A stretch of 64,000 nt of DNA from Dyadobacter sp. CY356 (GTDB taxonomy: Bacteria > Bacteroidota > Bacteroidia > Cytophagales > Spirosomataceae). Below, piece after piece: positions 35,293-43,138 of this stretch. Under the pieces are notes generated by a model that had not been told where the DNA came from, made no database searches, and saw only the letters and a list, made by a program, of their open reading frames with translations. Position 1 is the first letter of the stretch; every line of letters starts with the position of its first letter. The stretch is from assembly GCF_021440195.1 (NCBI RefSeq), contig NZ_JAJTSZ010000002.1, positions 496,001 through 560,000 of the forward strand, read 5' to 3'. The position numbers and the translations under genes are program-made.

Positions 35293-36575
35293 ATAAACTT
35301 CTAAACCGGCCATTGAAAGCTTTTACGCTTTACGCCTTGCTGGTGCTGGCATGCAGCATCCCGGTTTACTATTTCATTGTTGACTATATCTGGCGTCACG
35401 AACTGGATGAATATAATGAAATTGTAAAAAGCAGAATTGAGTCCGGGCTTAACAAACTGAGCCTCGACAAAGACGAATGGGCAAAAACAATCGCGCTTTG
35501 GAACAAAACGCAACCCGGTACCAAAATAGAAAAATCTCTACTTACAGAAAGTCGTCCTGATAGTATTTATACGATCATGCGACAGAAGCAAAGCGAAAAC
35601 GAGGAAGAGCTGGAACGGTTCCGGGGCTTGTCCACATATATAAAAGTTCAGGGAGATCTGTATCATCTTACCATTGAGATCAATGTCGAGGAGGCGCACG
35701 AAACTGTATTTGCCATTGCAGCAGTGACGATGTTATTTTTCATTATCCTTTTAGCCGGATTTGTAGTTTTAAACCGGAGAATTTCCACCCAAATCTGGAA
35801 GCCATTTCAATCGACATTAGACAGATTAGAGGCATTTGACCTGAATAGTCAGAACAATATTGATCTGGAAAAATCTGATATACAGGAATTTGAGCAGCTT
35901 AATCAGGCATTGTATCAACTTATAGCAAAAAATATCTCCACATTTCGACAACAGAAAGAATTTACTGAAAATGCCTCCCACGAATTGCAAACACCGTTGG
36001 CAGTATTAAAATCAAAAATTGATCTGCTGATGCAAAATGAGTCGCTTACTGAGAACCAGTCAGAATTAATTGCGTCGTTGAATATACCGCTTTCAAGAGT
36101 TTCCCGTATCAATAAAAATTTGCTGCTCCTGGCTAAAATCGAGAATCACCAGTTCGCGGAGGGGGAACTGATAAATATGACCGAACTTGTAAACCAGAAT
36201 CTCGATTTTCTGGAAGAACATTTGCTCGCGAAAAATAATAAAGTTGAAATAGAAATCTGTGAAAATTGTTTAATAACCGCCAACAAAAGTCTGGTGGAGA
36301 TTCTGCTTGTCAACCTTCTTCTCAATGCCATTCGCCATAATCACGAAAACGGAACGATCAGAATAAAATTGACAAAAAGAGAGCTGACGATCAGCAATAC
36401 GGGTGTCGAAGCTTTAAATAAAGAAACTTTGTTTAAACGATTTATAACGTCATCCACCAGCACGCCCAGTAGCGGATTAGGGCTTGCGATCGTTCAGGAA
36501 ATTGCGCAGCGTTATAAATGGAAAGTTGATTATCAGTTTGTTAATCAGTTTCATCAGTTTTCAATACAGTTTTAA
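35289..36575 (+). CDS. Two-component sensor histidine kinase
   Basis: A 428-aa protein with two membrane helices (about 13-33 and 145-168) enclosing a periplasmic sensor region of about 110 residues. The kinase core has FTENASHELQTPLAVLKSKI with the phospho-accepting His, NLLLNAIRHNHENG as N box and SSGLGLAIVQEIA. ATG 35289 overlaps the regulator stop, so it is preferred to an in-frame start at 35280. The signal is unknown. Confidence 0.93.
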   Translation: MNKLLNRPLKAFTLYALLVLACSIPVYYFIVDYIWRHELDEYNEIVKSRIESGLNKLSLDKDEWAKTIALWNKTQPGTKIEKSLLTESRPDSIYTIMRQKQSENEEELERFRGLSTYIKVQGDLYHLTIEINVEEAHETVFAIAAVTMLFFIILLAGFVVLNRRISTQIWKPFQSTLDRLEAFDLNSQNNIDLEKSDIQEFEQLNQALYQLIAKNISTFRQQKEFTENASHELQTPLAVLKSKIDLLMQNESLTENQSELIASLNIPLSRVSRINKNLLLLAKIENHQFAEGELINMTELVNQNLDFLEEHLLAKNNKVEIEICENCLITANKSLVEILLVNLLLNAIRHNHENGTIRIKLTKRELTISNTGVEALNKETLFKRFITSSTSTPSSGLGLAIVQEIAQRYKWKVDYQFVNQFHQFSIQF

Positions 36576-36677
36576 TTGTATTGAAATTAAAACGAAAACC
36601 AATCCGAAGAATCAGGAAAGTAATCAGAGAGAAAAAGACTGACTTATATTCAAGTTGTAAAATAAAAGCAGCGTGAT

Positions 36678-36860
36678 TTAAAGTTTACTGCTTTTTGAAA
36701 TACCGGATTCAGAATTGTTATACTCCACACTTGAAAAACTTCTATCCTCCTGTAATTTACTGGTCACTGGCTTTTTAAATACAAGTGCCACAATCATTAC
36801 CATAGTCAACAGGGAAATAATAAAAATTCTATCCTGGTATTGTTCAATTTTCTTGTACAT
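36678..36860 (-). CDS. Small single-span membrane protein, hypothetical
   Basis: Reading from ATG 36860 gives 60 residues: a charged start (MYKKIEQYQDR), one hydrophobic helix (IFIISLLTMVMIVALVF) and a hydrophilic serine-rich tail. It is a plausible small inner-membrane protein. The same stretch also carries a longer frame on the plus strand, but that one has a non-protein-like composition. I do not recognise a family. Confidence 0.45.
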   Translation of the reverse strand: MYKKIEQYQDRIFIISLLTMVMIVALVFKKPVTSKLQEDRSFSSVEYNNSESGISKSSKL

Positions 36861-37129
36861 ATTTATCAATATCAAATCGCTGATTATATCGGTTCCGTTC
36901 TGTATTATACACAAATATAAATTATTTTTTCGCATTTGGAAAAATAACCTATTAAAAATATTCAATTTCTACCGGTAAGCAGAATTTTATCCAAATGAAC
37001 GCCGGTTTATCTGTCGTATTTTTGATAGTCACTGATCCACTTATTTTCGTAATGGCACTACTTTTATAGATAGCCTTATAAGGCCAGGAAGTGCCATTTA
37101 TAACTTACTTAAACAAAAATTAGTTGGAT

Positions 37130-37402
37130 ATGGAAATTAGCTTTGAAAAAATCCTTCATCGCCCTATTGGTGAGAAATTAAAAGTTATAGTATACGCAAA
37201 TGTTACTCTGGACGGTTGCGAATGGTCATACCGGGTAGAAAGTTACGAACTGGATGGCTGGGTAGATCCCATTACCCGTGCGAAAAGCCAGGGCAGAGAA
37301 GAAAATTATGTAGACTATGTAAGTGAAGAGGAAGCTTATGAGGTTCAAAACGAGTTTTGGGAAAGTTTAAAACCGGAACCAGTAAAAAACCAGGAAGCAT
37401 AG
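37130..37402 (+). CDS. Hypothetical 90-aa protein
   Basis: A short acidic protein starting MEISFEKILHRPIGEKLKVI, with YANVTLDGCEWSYRVESYEL and VDYVSEEEAYEVQNEFWESL. It looks like a compact alpha/beta domain without membrane or export signals. ATG 37130 is chosen over a TTG two codons upstream. It is the first of three small plus-strand genes spaced by 50-60 bp, perhaps one operon. Function unknown. Confidence 0.6.
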   Translation: MEISFEKILHRPIGEKLKVIVYANVTLDGCEWSYRVESYELDGWVDPITRAKSQGREENYVDYVSEEEAYEVQNEFWESLKPEPVKNQEA

Positions 37403-37461
37403 TTAACTTGCACGCCAAATTATGAATTCTGATTTTCTTATAATTTCAATGTATCAACCTC

Positions 37462-37755
37462 ATGAATTATTTTGATATTTTTCGGATAACCTATGAAGAC
37501 CTGATCATTATTGCATATCATCCTGAATCGATTGTAAACAGAACAGTTAAAACTGATTCGGGTTATGTGGGAGAAATCGTTCTGTTAGGCGATTATCCCG
37601 GAAGAGAGAGCAATATTCTCTTTTATCATGAAGAGACTTTTGATACTGAAACTGAGGCGTTAAACGATTTGAATAAAATTATTGAAACAGTTTCAAAAGC
37701 ATATGAAAGTACGCGCAACAGCGAAGCGCTACGAAAAAGCCATATGCCAGAATAA
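37462..37755 (+). CDS. Hypothetical 97-aa protein
   Basis: A small protein, MNYFDIFRITYEDLIIIAYH, with repeated acidic and aromatic positions (TVKTDSGYVGEIVLLGDYPG) and a C-terminal helix (ALNDLNKIIETVSKAYEST). It lacks a signal peptide, helix-turn-helix or catalytic motif. Its neighbours are two other tiny genes of the same orientation. I do not recognise a family. Confidence 0.55.
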   Translation: MNYFDIFRITYEDLIIIAYHPESIVNRTVKTDSGYVGEIVLLGDYPGRESNILFYHEETFDTETEALNDLNKIIETVSKAYESTRNSEALRKSHMPE

Positions 37756-37805
37756 CATTTATTTAAAATAAAAATTGAATACTATCCCTTCATAATCGTT
37801 GCCTT

Positions 37806-38009
37806 ATGGAAAAAACATTCAGCATTTTCATTCTTGATCCGGAAAAAGGGATACTCCCGAAACCGATCGATGTCCAAAACGAAGTGGGAAAGTGGTATAA
37901 AGAATTTCTATCCGAACGCCATGCCGAAAAGGTTATTGAAAGGTTGATGAATGAATACGATTATAACGGGTCTCAATATGTAATACTCGGTGTTTACAGT
38001 AAAGAATAA
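37806..38009 (+). CDS. Hypothetical 67-aa protein
   Basis: A 67-aa protein with FSIFILDPEKGILPKPIDVQ and a C-terminal EYDYNGSQYVILGVYSKE. It is the third of three small consecutive genes. A strong terminator follows about 50 bp after its stop, which supports it being the last gene of a transcript. Function unknown. Confidence 0.55.
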   Translation: MEKTFSIFILDPEKGILPKPIDVQNEVGKWYKEFLSERHAEKVIERLMNEYDYNGSQYVILGVYSKE

Positions 38010-38061
38010 GTTACGACTGAAATAAGTTTTTAATTCTTTCGGCAGTTTAACACATACAACC

Positions 38062-38112
38062 AATGGCTAAGTGAAATTCTCTAACAAGAGATATTTCATT
38101 TAGCCATTTTTA
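38062..38112 (+). terminator. Terminator after the small-gene cluster
   Basis: AATGGCTAA (38062-38070) pairs with TTAGCCATT (38100-38108), continued inward by GTGAAAT/ATTTCAT and TCTCT/AGAGA. The right arm ends in TTTTT on the plus strand. It closes the transcript of the 37130-38009 genes. Confidence 0.8.
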
Positions 38113-38176
38113 TTAGGATGGACGGAACACGCTTAGTCCAAATTATTATAAGAAAGTTATAAAACCGATGGCTTAA

Positions 38177-38213
38177 ATTTGACAAATAATACCAAATGGT
38201 ATAAATTTGTCAA
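38177..38213 (+). promoter_or_regulatory. Nested palindromic operator over a TTTG / TAnnTTTG promoter
   Basis: TTTGACAAAT (38177-38186) is the exact complement of ATTTGTCAAA (38204-38213), and inside them ATACCA (38188-38193) pairs with TGGTAT (38196-38201). The left arm starts with TTTG and TAAATTTG (38201-38208) follows after a 20-nt spacer, a textbook Bacteroidota promoter. The start codon is at 38228. A repressor bound here would hide both promoter boxes. Confidence 0.72.
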
Positions 38214-38227
38214 AAACAATTATTGAT

Positions 38228-38824
38228 ATGTCAAAAGCTGAAAAAACGAAGGCGTTTATTATTGAGAAAACAGCTCCCATTTTTAATCGGAAGGGATATG
38301 CCGGAACTTCGATCAATGATATGACAGATGCCACCGGTCTTACCAAAGGGAGCATTTACGGAAATTTTTCGAATAAAGACGAGGTGGCTCTTGCTGCATT
38401 TGACTATAATCTACTAAAAGTTAACAAGATTTTTCAGGACGAAATGAGTCAGCAGAACACTGCGAAAGGACAACTTCTGGTCTTTGTCCATGTCTATATG
38501 AATTTTTTATCTCATCCATTTCCATCTGGCGGCTGCCCGATCCTGAACACCGCTGTGGAAGCGGATGACACGCATCCGGAGTTGAGAAAAAAGGTTGTTT
38601 CCGGAATTGTTAACTGGAAAAACCGAATTATAGCAGTGATTGAAAAAGGTATTGAACAGAAAGAATTCCCGTCGTCAGTTGATCCTGAACAAATTGCACT
38701 GACCATTATTGCTACCATTGAAGGCGGCGTTATGATCACACAGGCAACGGGTAAATTGAATTATTTGAAACTCATTATGAAATCGATCGAGAAATTGGTC
38801 AACGACCTGAGCAATGAAAACTAA
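38228..38824 (+). CDS. TetR/AcrR-family regulator
   Basis: A 198-aa protein: MSKAEKTKAFIIEKTAPIFN, then the helix-turn-helix YAGTSINDMTDATGLTKGSIYGNFSNKDEVA, followed by an all-helical ligand domain with FPSGGCPILNTAVEADDTHP, typical of the TetR_C subgroup that includes many efflux regulators. ATG 38228 is preferred because the upstream in-frame TTG falls inside the promoter. No obvious target gene lies next to it apart from itself; the following gene is convergent. Confidence 0.92.
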   Translation: MSKAEKTKAFIIEKTAPIFNRKGYAGTSINDMTDATGLTKGSIYGNFSNKDEVALAAFDYNLLKVNKIFQDEMSQQNTAKGQLLVFVHVYMNFLSHPFPSGGCPILNTAVEADDTHPELRKKVVSGIVNWKNRIIAVIEKGIEQKEFPSSVDPEQIALTIIATIEGGVMITQATGKLNYLKLIMKSIEKLVNDLSNEN

Positions 38825-38865
38825 AAAAGCTGAGAACGCCTGGTTTACAGGCTGATCCAGCTTTT
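38825..38865. terminator. Bidirectional terminator between TetR and Gfo/Idh/MocA genes
   Basis: AAAAGCTG (38825-38832) pairs with CAGCTTTT (38858-38865) and GCCTG (38838-38842) pairs with CAGGC (38848-38852) inside. Runs of A on the left and T on the right make it usable for both converging genes. Confidence 0.7.
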
Positions 38866-38884
38866 GATTATAATTTTAATTTTC

Positions 38885-40063
38885 TTAAACTGTCAGCTTA
38901 ATCATTTGTGCCTGCTTTTGCGCTTTCAGCGATAACTCCGTAGCCAGAAAACAATGCTCCTGCGACATAGCAGTTTCTGTTCTGTTGAGCACATCATCAA
39001 CGAGCTGTTTTCCGTATGGTAACGCAACCTTGCTGCAATCTATATATTGGGTTTCCTTTTGGGTCACCAAAAATAAATGATTTCCTCCTTCACGTCCGGC
39101 AATATCGATATTTTTTCGTATTTCAATATAACCTTCTGTTCCTAAAATAGTTAATCGACCGTCACCCCAGCTTTTAAGTCCATCCGGAGTAAACCAGTCG
39201 ACACGGATATAACCAGTTCCGCCGTTTCCCCGGATCATACAATCACCAAAATCCTCAAATTTCGGGTACTGCGGATGGTTTACATTTCCCACCTGCGCAG
39301 CGAGAACTTCCGCTTTATTGGATCCTGTAAAAAATAAAAACTGGTCGAATTGGTGGGAGGCGATATCACAGATGACACCCCCATACCGTTTGGCATCAAA
39401 AAACCAATCCGGCCTTGTACTTAAAGATGTTCTGTGAGGTCCTAAACCAATTGTCTGAATCACTTTTCCAATGGCACCTGACTTGACCAGCTCTCCGGCT
39501 TTCACAGTCGCCCGGTTTTCCAGTCTTTCACTAAACATGATAGAATAAATTCTACCAGTTTCTTTTTGCACCTTGCGTACCTGAGCCAATTGTTCAAGCG
39601 AAGTAATACCTGGTTTGTCGGCCATGTAATCTTTTCCGGCTTTCATCACACGAATACCGATCGGTGCGCGCTCATCCGGAATTGCCGAGCTTAAAACCAG
39701 CTGTATAGATTTATCGTCCAGAATTTCCTTCTCACTTGCCGCCAGTTTTGCTTCGGGAAAACGTTTGGCAAAAGCAGCAGTCAGATCAGGCTCTTTGGCA
39801 TAAAAAGCTACCAGCTGTCCGCCACCTCTCGTAACGGCTTCAACCTGTCCATAAATATGGCCATGATTCATACCAATTACCGCAAATTTTATGCGACCAG
39901 GTTCAACGGTCATATCAACATTATTGTCATCAGTTTCCGTTTTTTTGTCTTTTGCCAAAACATTCTTCGCCTCGCCAGGAAGCGCTGACATCACCACGAG
40001 CCCGGCTGCGGTGCTCATCGTATTGCGTAAAAATTCGCGGCGGTTGTCTTCTGCTTTTTTCAT
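38885..40063 (-). CDS. Gfo/Idh/MocA-family oxidoreductase, exported
   Basis: A 392-aa protein. MKKAEDNRREFLRNTMSTAAGLVVMS is a twin-arginine-like leader with R-R-E-F-L. The body has the Rossmann start IKFAVIGMNHGHIYGQVE, the region DKPGITSLEQL matching the family's E-K-P motif with Asp in first place, and the GGVICDIASHQFDQFLF substrate-side motif. Such NAD(P)-dependent enzymes oxidise or epimerise sugars or their derivatives. I prefer ATG 40063 to 40102 for the clearer leader. Confidence 0.85.
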   Translation of the reverse strand: MKKAEDNRREFLRNTMSTAAGLVVMSALPGEAKNVLAKDKKTETDDNNVDMTVEPGRIKFAVIGMNHGHIYGQVEAVTRGGGQLVAFYAKEPDLTAAFAKRFPEAKLAASEKEILDDKSIQLVLSSAIPDERAPIGIRVMKAGKDYMADKPGITSLEQLAQVRKVQKETGRIYSIMFSERLENRATVKAGELVKSGAIGKVIQTIGLGPHRTSLSTRPDWFFDAKRYGGVICDIASHQFDQFLFFTGSNKAEVLAAQVGNVNHPQYPKFEDFGDCMIRGNGGTGYIRVDWFTPDGLKSWGDGRLTILGTEGYIEIRKNIDIAGREGGNHLFLVTQKETQYIDCSKVALPYGKQLVDDVLNRTETAMSQEHCFLATELSLKAQKQAQMIKLTV

Positions 40064-40290
40064 CTTTTCCGTTTTAAAACTACTTTCCCGTTCAGGTTTC
40101 AATTTAAAGGAAGACTTGATTCCTGATAACCTACCCTTAAATGTTATTTTTATTAATCAGATAATCCTAATGAAAATCAGAATCCGGACAAATCGAATTA
40201 TTTACTTCAACTTCGGACATTACTGCTTCTTTAAATTGCAAAGTATCTGAAATAATCTGAAATTGCGCCCCCAAATTTTCAGAGATTATA

Positions 40291-41550
40291 ATGACGAGTA
40301 TTTCCTGCGGTATCGATTTTGGAACTTCCAATTCAAGTATAGCAATAGCAAACCAGGGCAACGTACACCTCGTACCCGTAGAAGGTTCCAGTACCACCAC
40401 ACCCAGTGCCATGTTTTTTCTGCGCAAAGGCAATGTTCCGTTTTATGGAAGAGCCGCAGTAAACATGTTTCTGGAAAGGAATCCCGGTCGTTTTATGAGA
40501 AGTTTGAAACGCGTTTTAGGGACACCGGTTATGCGTCAGGGAACGATGGTGAATGGCGAACTTATGCGCTTTGACGAGATCATCACCTCTTTTCTGAAAA
40601 ACCTGAAAGACAAAGCCGATGAAGACGCCGGCACGGAAATTCAGAATGTAGTCATGGGCCGCCCGGTTCATTTTGTAGATAATGATCACGCAGCTGACAG
40701 CAGAGCCGAAGCGGAATTAAAACTGATTGCCAGGCAATTGGGTTTTCAGAATATCGATTTTCAATTCGAACCGATTGCAGCAGCTTTCGCCCATGAAATC
40801 AATATCACGGGTGAAAAACTTGCCATTGTGGTTGATTTAGGTGGTGGAACTTCCGATTTTACAGTGATAAGGCTTTCTAATCAATACATTCATAAAGCGG
40901 ATCGGTCGTCAGACATTCTGGCTAATACCGGCATTCGGGTTGGTGGCAATGACTTTGATAAAGACCTGAGTCTGGCGGCTATTATGCCGGAACTTGGCTA
41001 TCGCAGTACTTACGGAACAAAAAATCTTGAAGTTCCACTTTATCATTATTTCGATCTTTCGGAATGGAGCAAAGTGAATTTTCTCTATACAACAAAAATT
41101 ATTTCTCAAACCAAACAGATCCTTTTTGAAGCGCATGACAAAACGCGCTATAAAAGATTGTTGCAGGTTTTGGAACAGGAAACCGGACACACTTTGCTCG
41201 CCGCAACGGAAGAAACCAAAATTGCACTCACCTCTCAGACAACATACGATGCACCTTTCGATTTTCTGGAAGAAGGACTGACGACAAGAGTAACCCGTGA
41301 GCAATTTGATGAGGCCATTATTCAAAAAATTGATAAAATTTCTGATTCAGCGCTTCAATGTCTGCGTGATGCCGGTGTACAAAAGGAAGATATTGATCTG
41401 GTGATCCTAACCGGAGGTTCCACAGAGGTGCCGCTGATACAATCTGAGTTTAAAAAGTTGTTCCCAAATGCAGAACTGGCGGATGAAAACAAACTTTCCA
41501 GTGTCGGCTTAGGGCTTGCCTATGACAGCCAGAATAAGTTTGGAAAATAG
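40291..41550 (+). CDS. Short Hsp70-family protein (YegD-like)
   Basis: A 419-aa actin-fold ATPase. It has the phosphate-1 motif CGIDFGTSNSSIAIA, the phosphate-2 motif AIVVDLGGGTSDFTVI, and the adenosine motif VILTGGSTEVPLIQ. DnaK proteins are about 640 aa with a separate peptide-binding domain; here the protein ends right after the nucleotide-binding domain, as in the E. coli YegD group. FAHEINITGEKLAIVV also fits that group. The role is unknown; it may use a chaperone cycle without a classical lid. Confidence 0.9.
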   Translation: MTSISCGIDFGTSNSSIAIANQGNVHLVPVEGSSTTTPSAMFFLRKGNVPFYGRAAVNMFLERNPGRFMRSLKRVLGTPVMRQGTMVNGELMRFDEIITSFLKNLKDKADEDAGTEIQNVVMGRPVHFVDNDHAADSRAEAELKLIARQLGFQNIDFQFEPIAAAFAHEINITGEKLAIVVDLGGGTSDFTVIRLSNQYIHKADRSSDILANTGIRVGGNDFDKDLSLAAIMPELGYRSTYGTKNLEVPLYHYFDLSEWSKVNFLYTTKIISQTKQILFEAHDKTRYKRLLQVLEQETGHTLLAATEETKIALTSQTTYDAPFDFLEEGLTTRVTREQFDEAIIQKIDKISDSALQCLRDAGVQKEDIDLVILTGGSTEVPLIQSEFKKLFPNAELADENKLSSVGLGLAYDSQNKFGK

Positions 41551-41652
41551 TAGATAAGCAACCGTTAAATAACTCGGAATATTTATTTGCGCGTTACGGG
41601 CGCTCCTATAATTGGTGATATTGTTTATATGAATTTTTTGGTCTTTCTTTGA

Positions 41653-41682
41653 TTGGTGTTTATGTAACTTCATAAACACCAA
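41653..41682. repeat. 12-bp perfect stem-loop between hsp70 and glycosyltransferase genes
   Basis: TTGGTGTTTATG (41653-41664) pairs exactly with CATAAACACCAA (41671-41682) around TAACTT. It ends 20 bp before the next start codon. No T tract follows, so it may be a weak terminator or a leader hairpin. Confidence 0.55.
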
Positions 41683-41702
41683 CAATTTCAGCCCTAACAA
41701 TC

Positions 41703-43127
41703 TTGCTAAACATATCAAAAAAGCAATTATCTGCATTGCTTATCTTTTTCGTTGCATTGACTACGCTTTCCTATTATCACAGATATGCATCTGGTGATGA
41801 CGCCTGGTTTGCGGAACAGTCTTACTGGCTGCACAAAGAAGGGGTTATTCGTTCCGAATTTTTCAGAGGGCTTCTCGGTTGGGAAAAACAACTTCTTGTA
41901 AGCCATAAGCTGTTTCTGATATTTGGCGCGGGAATGATTCATTTATTTGGCTACGAGCTTCCGGTCTTACAGTATGTCAGTATTATATTTTTTGCTATTC
42001 TGGTTGGCGAGATCATATTTTATATTCGGCGGGAAGAAAAGACGATTAACTCATGGTATCTGCCGGCTATATTAATTCTTGTTTTCTCAAACCGGATTTT
42101 GGTTAAAATGAGTTTTGAAAACCGGCCGGAAATCATGCTTGCGGCGCTGGGTTTTGGTTCTTTTCTTTTTATATCAAAAAATAAACCGCATCACTTGCAA
42201 AGTTTGGCAGCCGGTATGCTGGCGGGAATGGCTGTTCTCACGCACCTGAATGGTGTTATTTATTTTATTGCAGGAGCGGGCATGTTGTTCTATTTAAAAC
42301 AATACAAAAATGCTCTGACGTTTTCAATCGCAGGAGGACTGATCAGCCTGCTCTATTTTGTTGATATCATTCAGGCAGCCGATGGTTTTAAAACGTGGCA
42401 CTATCAGTTCATACATGACCCTGCCACACAAAACGCGATGGGACTAGCTTCCAAACTGATGGTAATGGTTACTTATCCTGTGCTGTTTTTTCATTCACCG
42501 GAACAAGTGGCGCTTTCGTTATTATTAACTTTCCTGTTATGGAATCAGCGGCTGTTTTTGAAACAGTTGCCCGTTCCCCTGCGTATTTATTCCATCATTC
42601 TTTTACTAGTATTCTGGCTGATAACCAAAAAAAATTCGGGCGTATATCTAACCTTGTTCTTACCATTCATGCTCGTTTTGACTTATGAATTGTATAAAAT
42701 CAAACCTTTTAAAACGATAGCCTTAAAGGTAATTCTGGGTGTTTATTTCATTATCGGAATTTACGGGACGATCCAGATCATTTATAAAAATTTAACCCTT
42801 GAATATTTACCGGTTTCTTATCAAAGGCTGCAAAAAGATATTCCTGATCACCAGCGTGGATTTGTTCCGTTGACTTTCTTTTTTAACGAAATGGATAATT
42901 ATCCGCATTTATTAAGTCACGAAAATTTCAAGATTCAATCCATCATGGCCAAATCGGAAGCCTCGCCCTATAATATGGCCAGGTGGGCGCAAGCCAACAA
43001 GGCAGAGTTTATTTTAATGGATTATGAATTCAGACCGGAAAAGTTTTACCCGAAACCTGGTACCAAAATATTACCTCCCTATCATCTTACTTTTTTCGAC
43101 GGGAGGTTTGCTATATATGAAAATTAA
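41703..43127 (+). CDS. Polytopic glycosyltransferase (GT39/ArnT-like)
   Basis: A 474-aa membrane protein with about ten helices. YASGDDAWFAEQSYW near residue 32 is the acidic loop expected after the first helix of GT39/PMT-type enzymes, and FSNRILVKMSFENRPEIMLA is also in keeping with that class. These enzymes take polyprenyl-phosphate sugars at the periplasmic side. TTG at 41703 is the only sensible start. It converges with the dehydrogenase gene, 11 bp apart. It is away from the polysaccharide locus, so it may modify a lipid or protein instead. Confidence 0.75.
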   Translation: MLNISKKQLSALLIFFVALTTLSYYHRYASGDDAWFAEQSYWLHKEGVIRSEFFRGLLGWEKQLLVSHKLFLIFGAGMIHLFGYELPVLQYVSIIFFAILVGEIIFYIRREEKTINSWYLPAILILVFSNRILVKMSFENRPEIMLAALGFGSFLFISKNKPHHLQSLAAGMLAGMAVLTHLNGVIYFIAGAGMLFYLKQYKNALTFSIAGGLISLLYFVDIIQAADGFKTWHYQFIHDPATQNAMGLASKLMVMVTYPVLFFHSPEQVALSLLLTFLLWNQRLFLKQLPVPLRIYSIILLLVFWLITKKNSGVYLTLFLPFMLVLTYELYKIKPFKTIALKVILGVYFIIGIYGTIQIIYKNLTLEYLPVSYQRLQKDIPDHQRGFVPLTFFFNEMDNYPHLLSHENFKIQSIMAKSEASPYNMARWAQANKAEFILMDYEFRPEKFYPKPGTKILPPYHLTFFDGRFAIYEN

Positions 43128-43138
43128 AAGCGGGAAAG

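Noticed and set aside
36715-36978. Plus-strand frame of 87 codons
   Set aside because: Very rich in Ile, Leu and Ser with no plausible domain; the minus-strand frame gives a more sensible small membrane protein.
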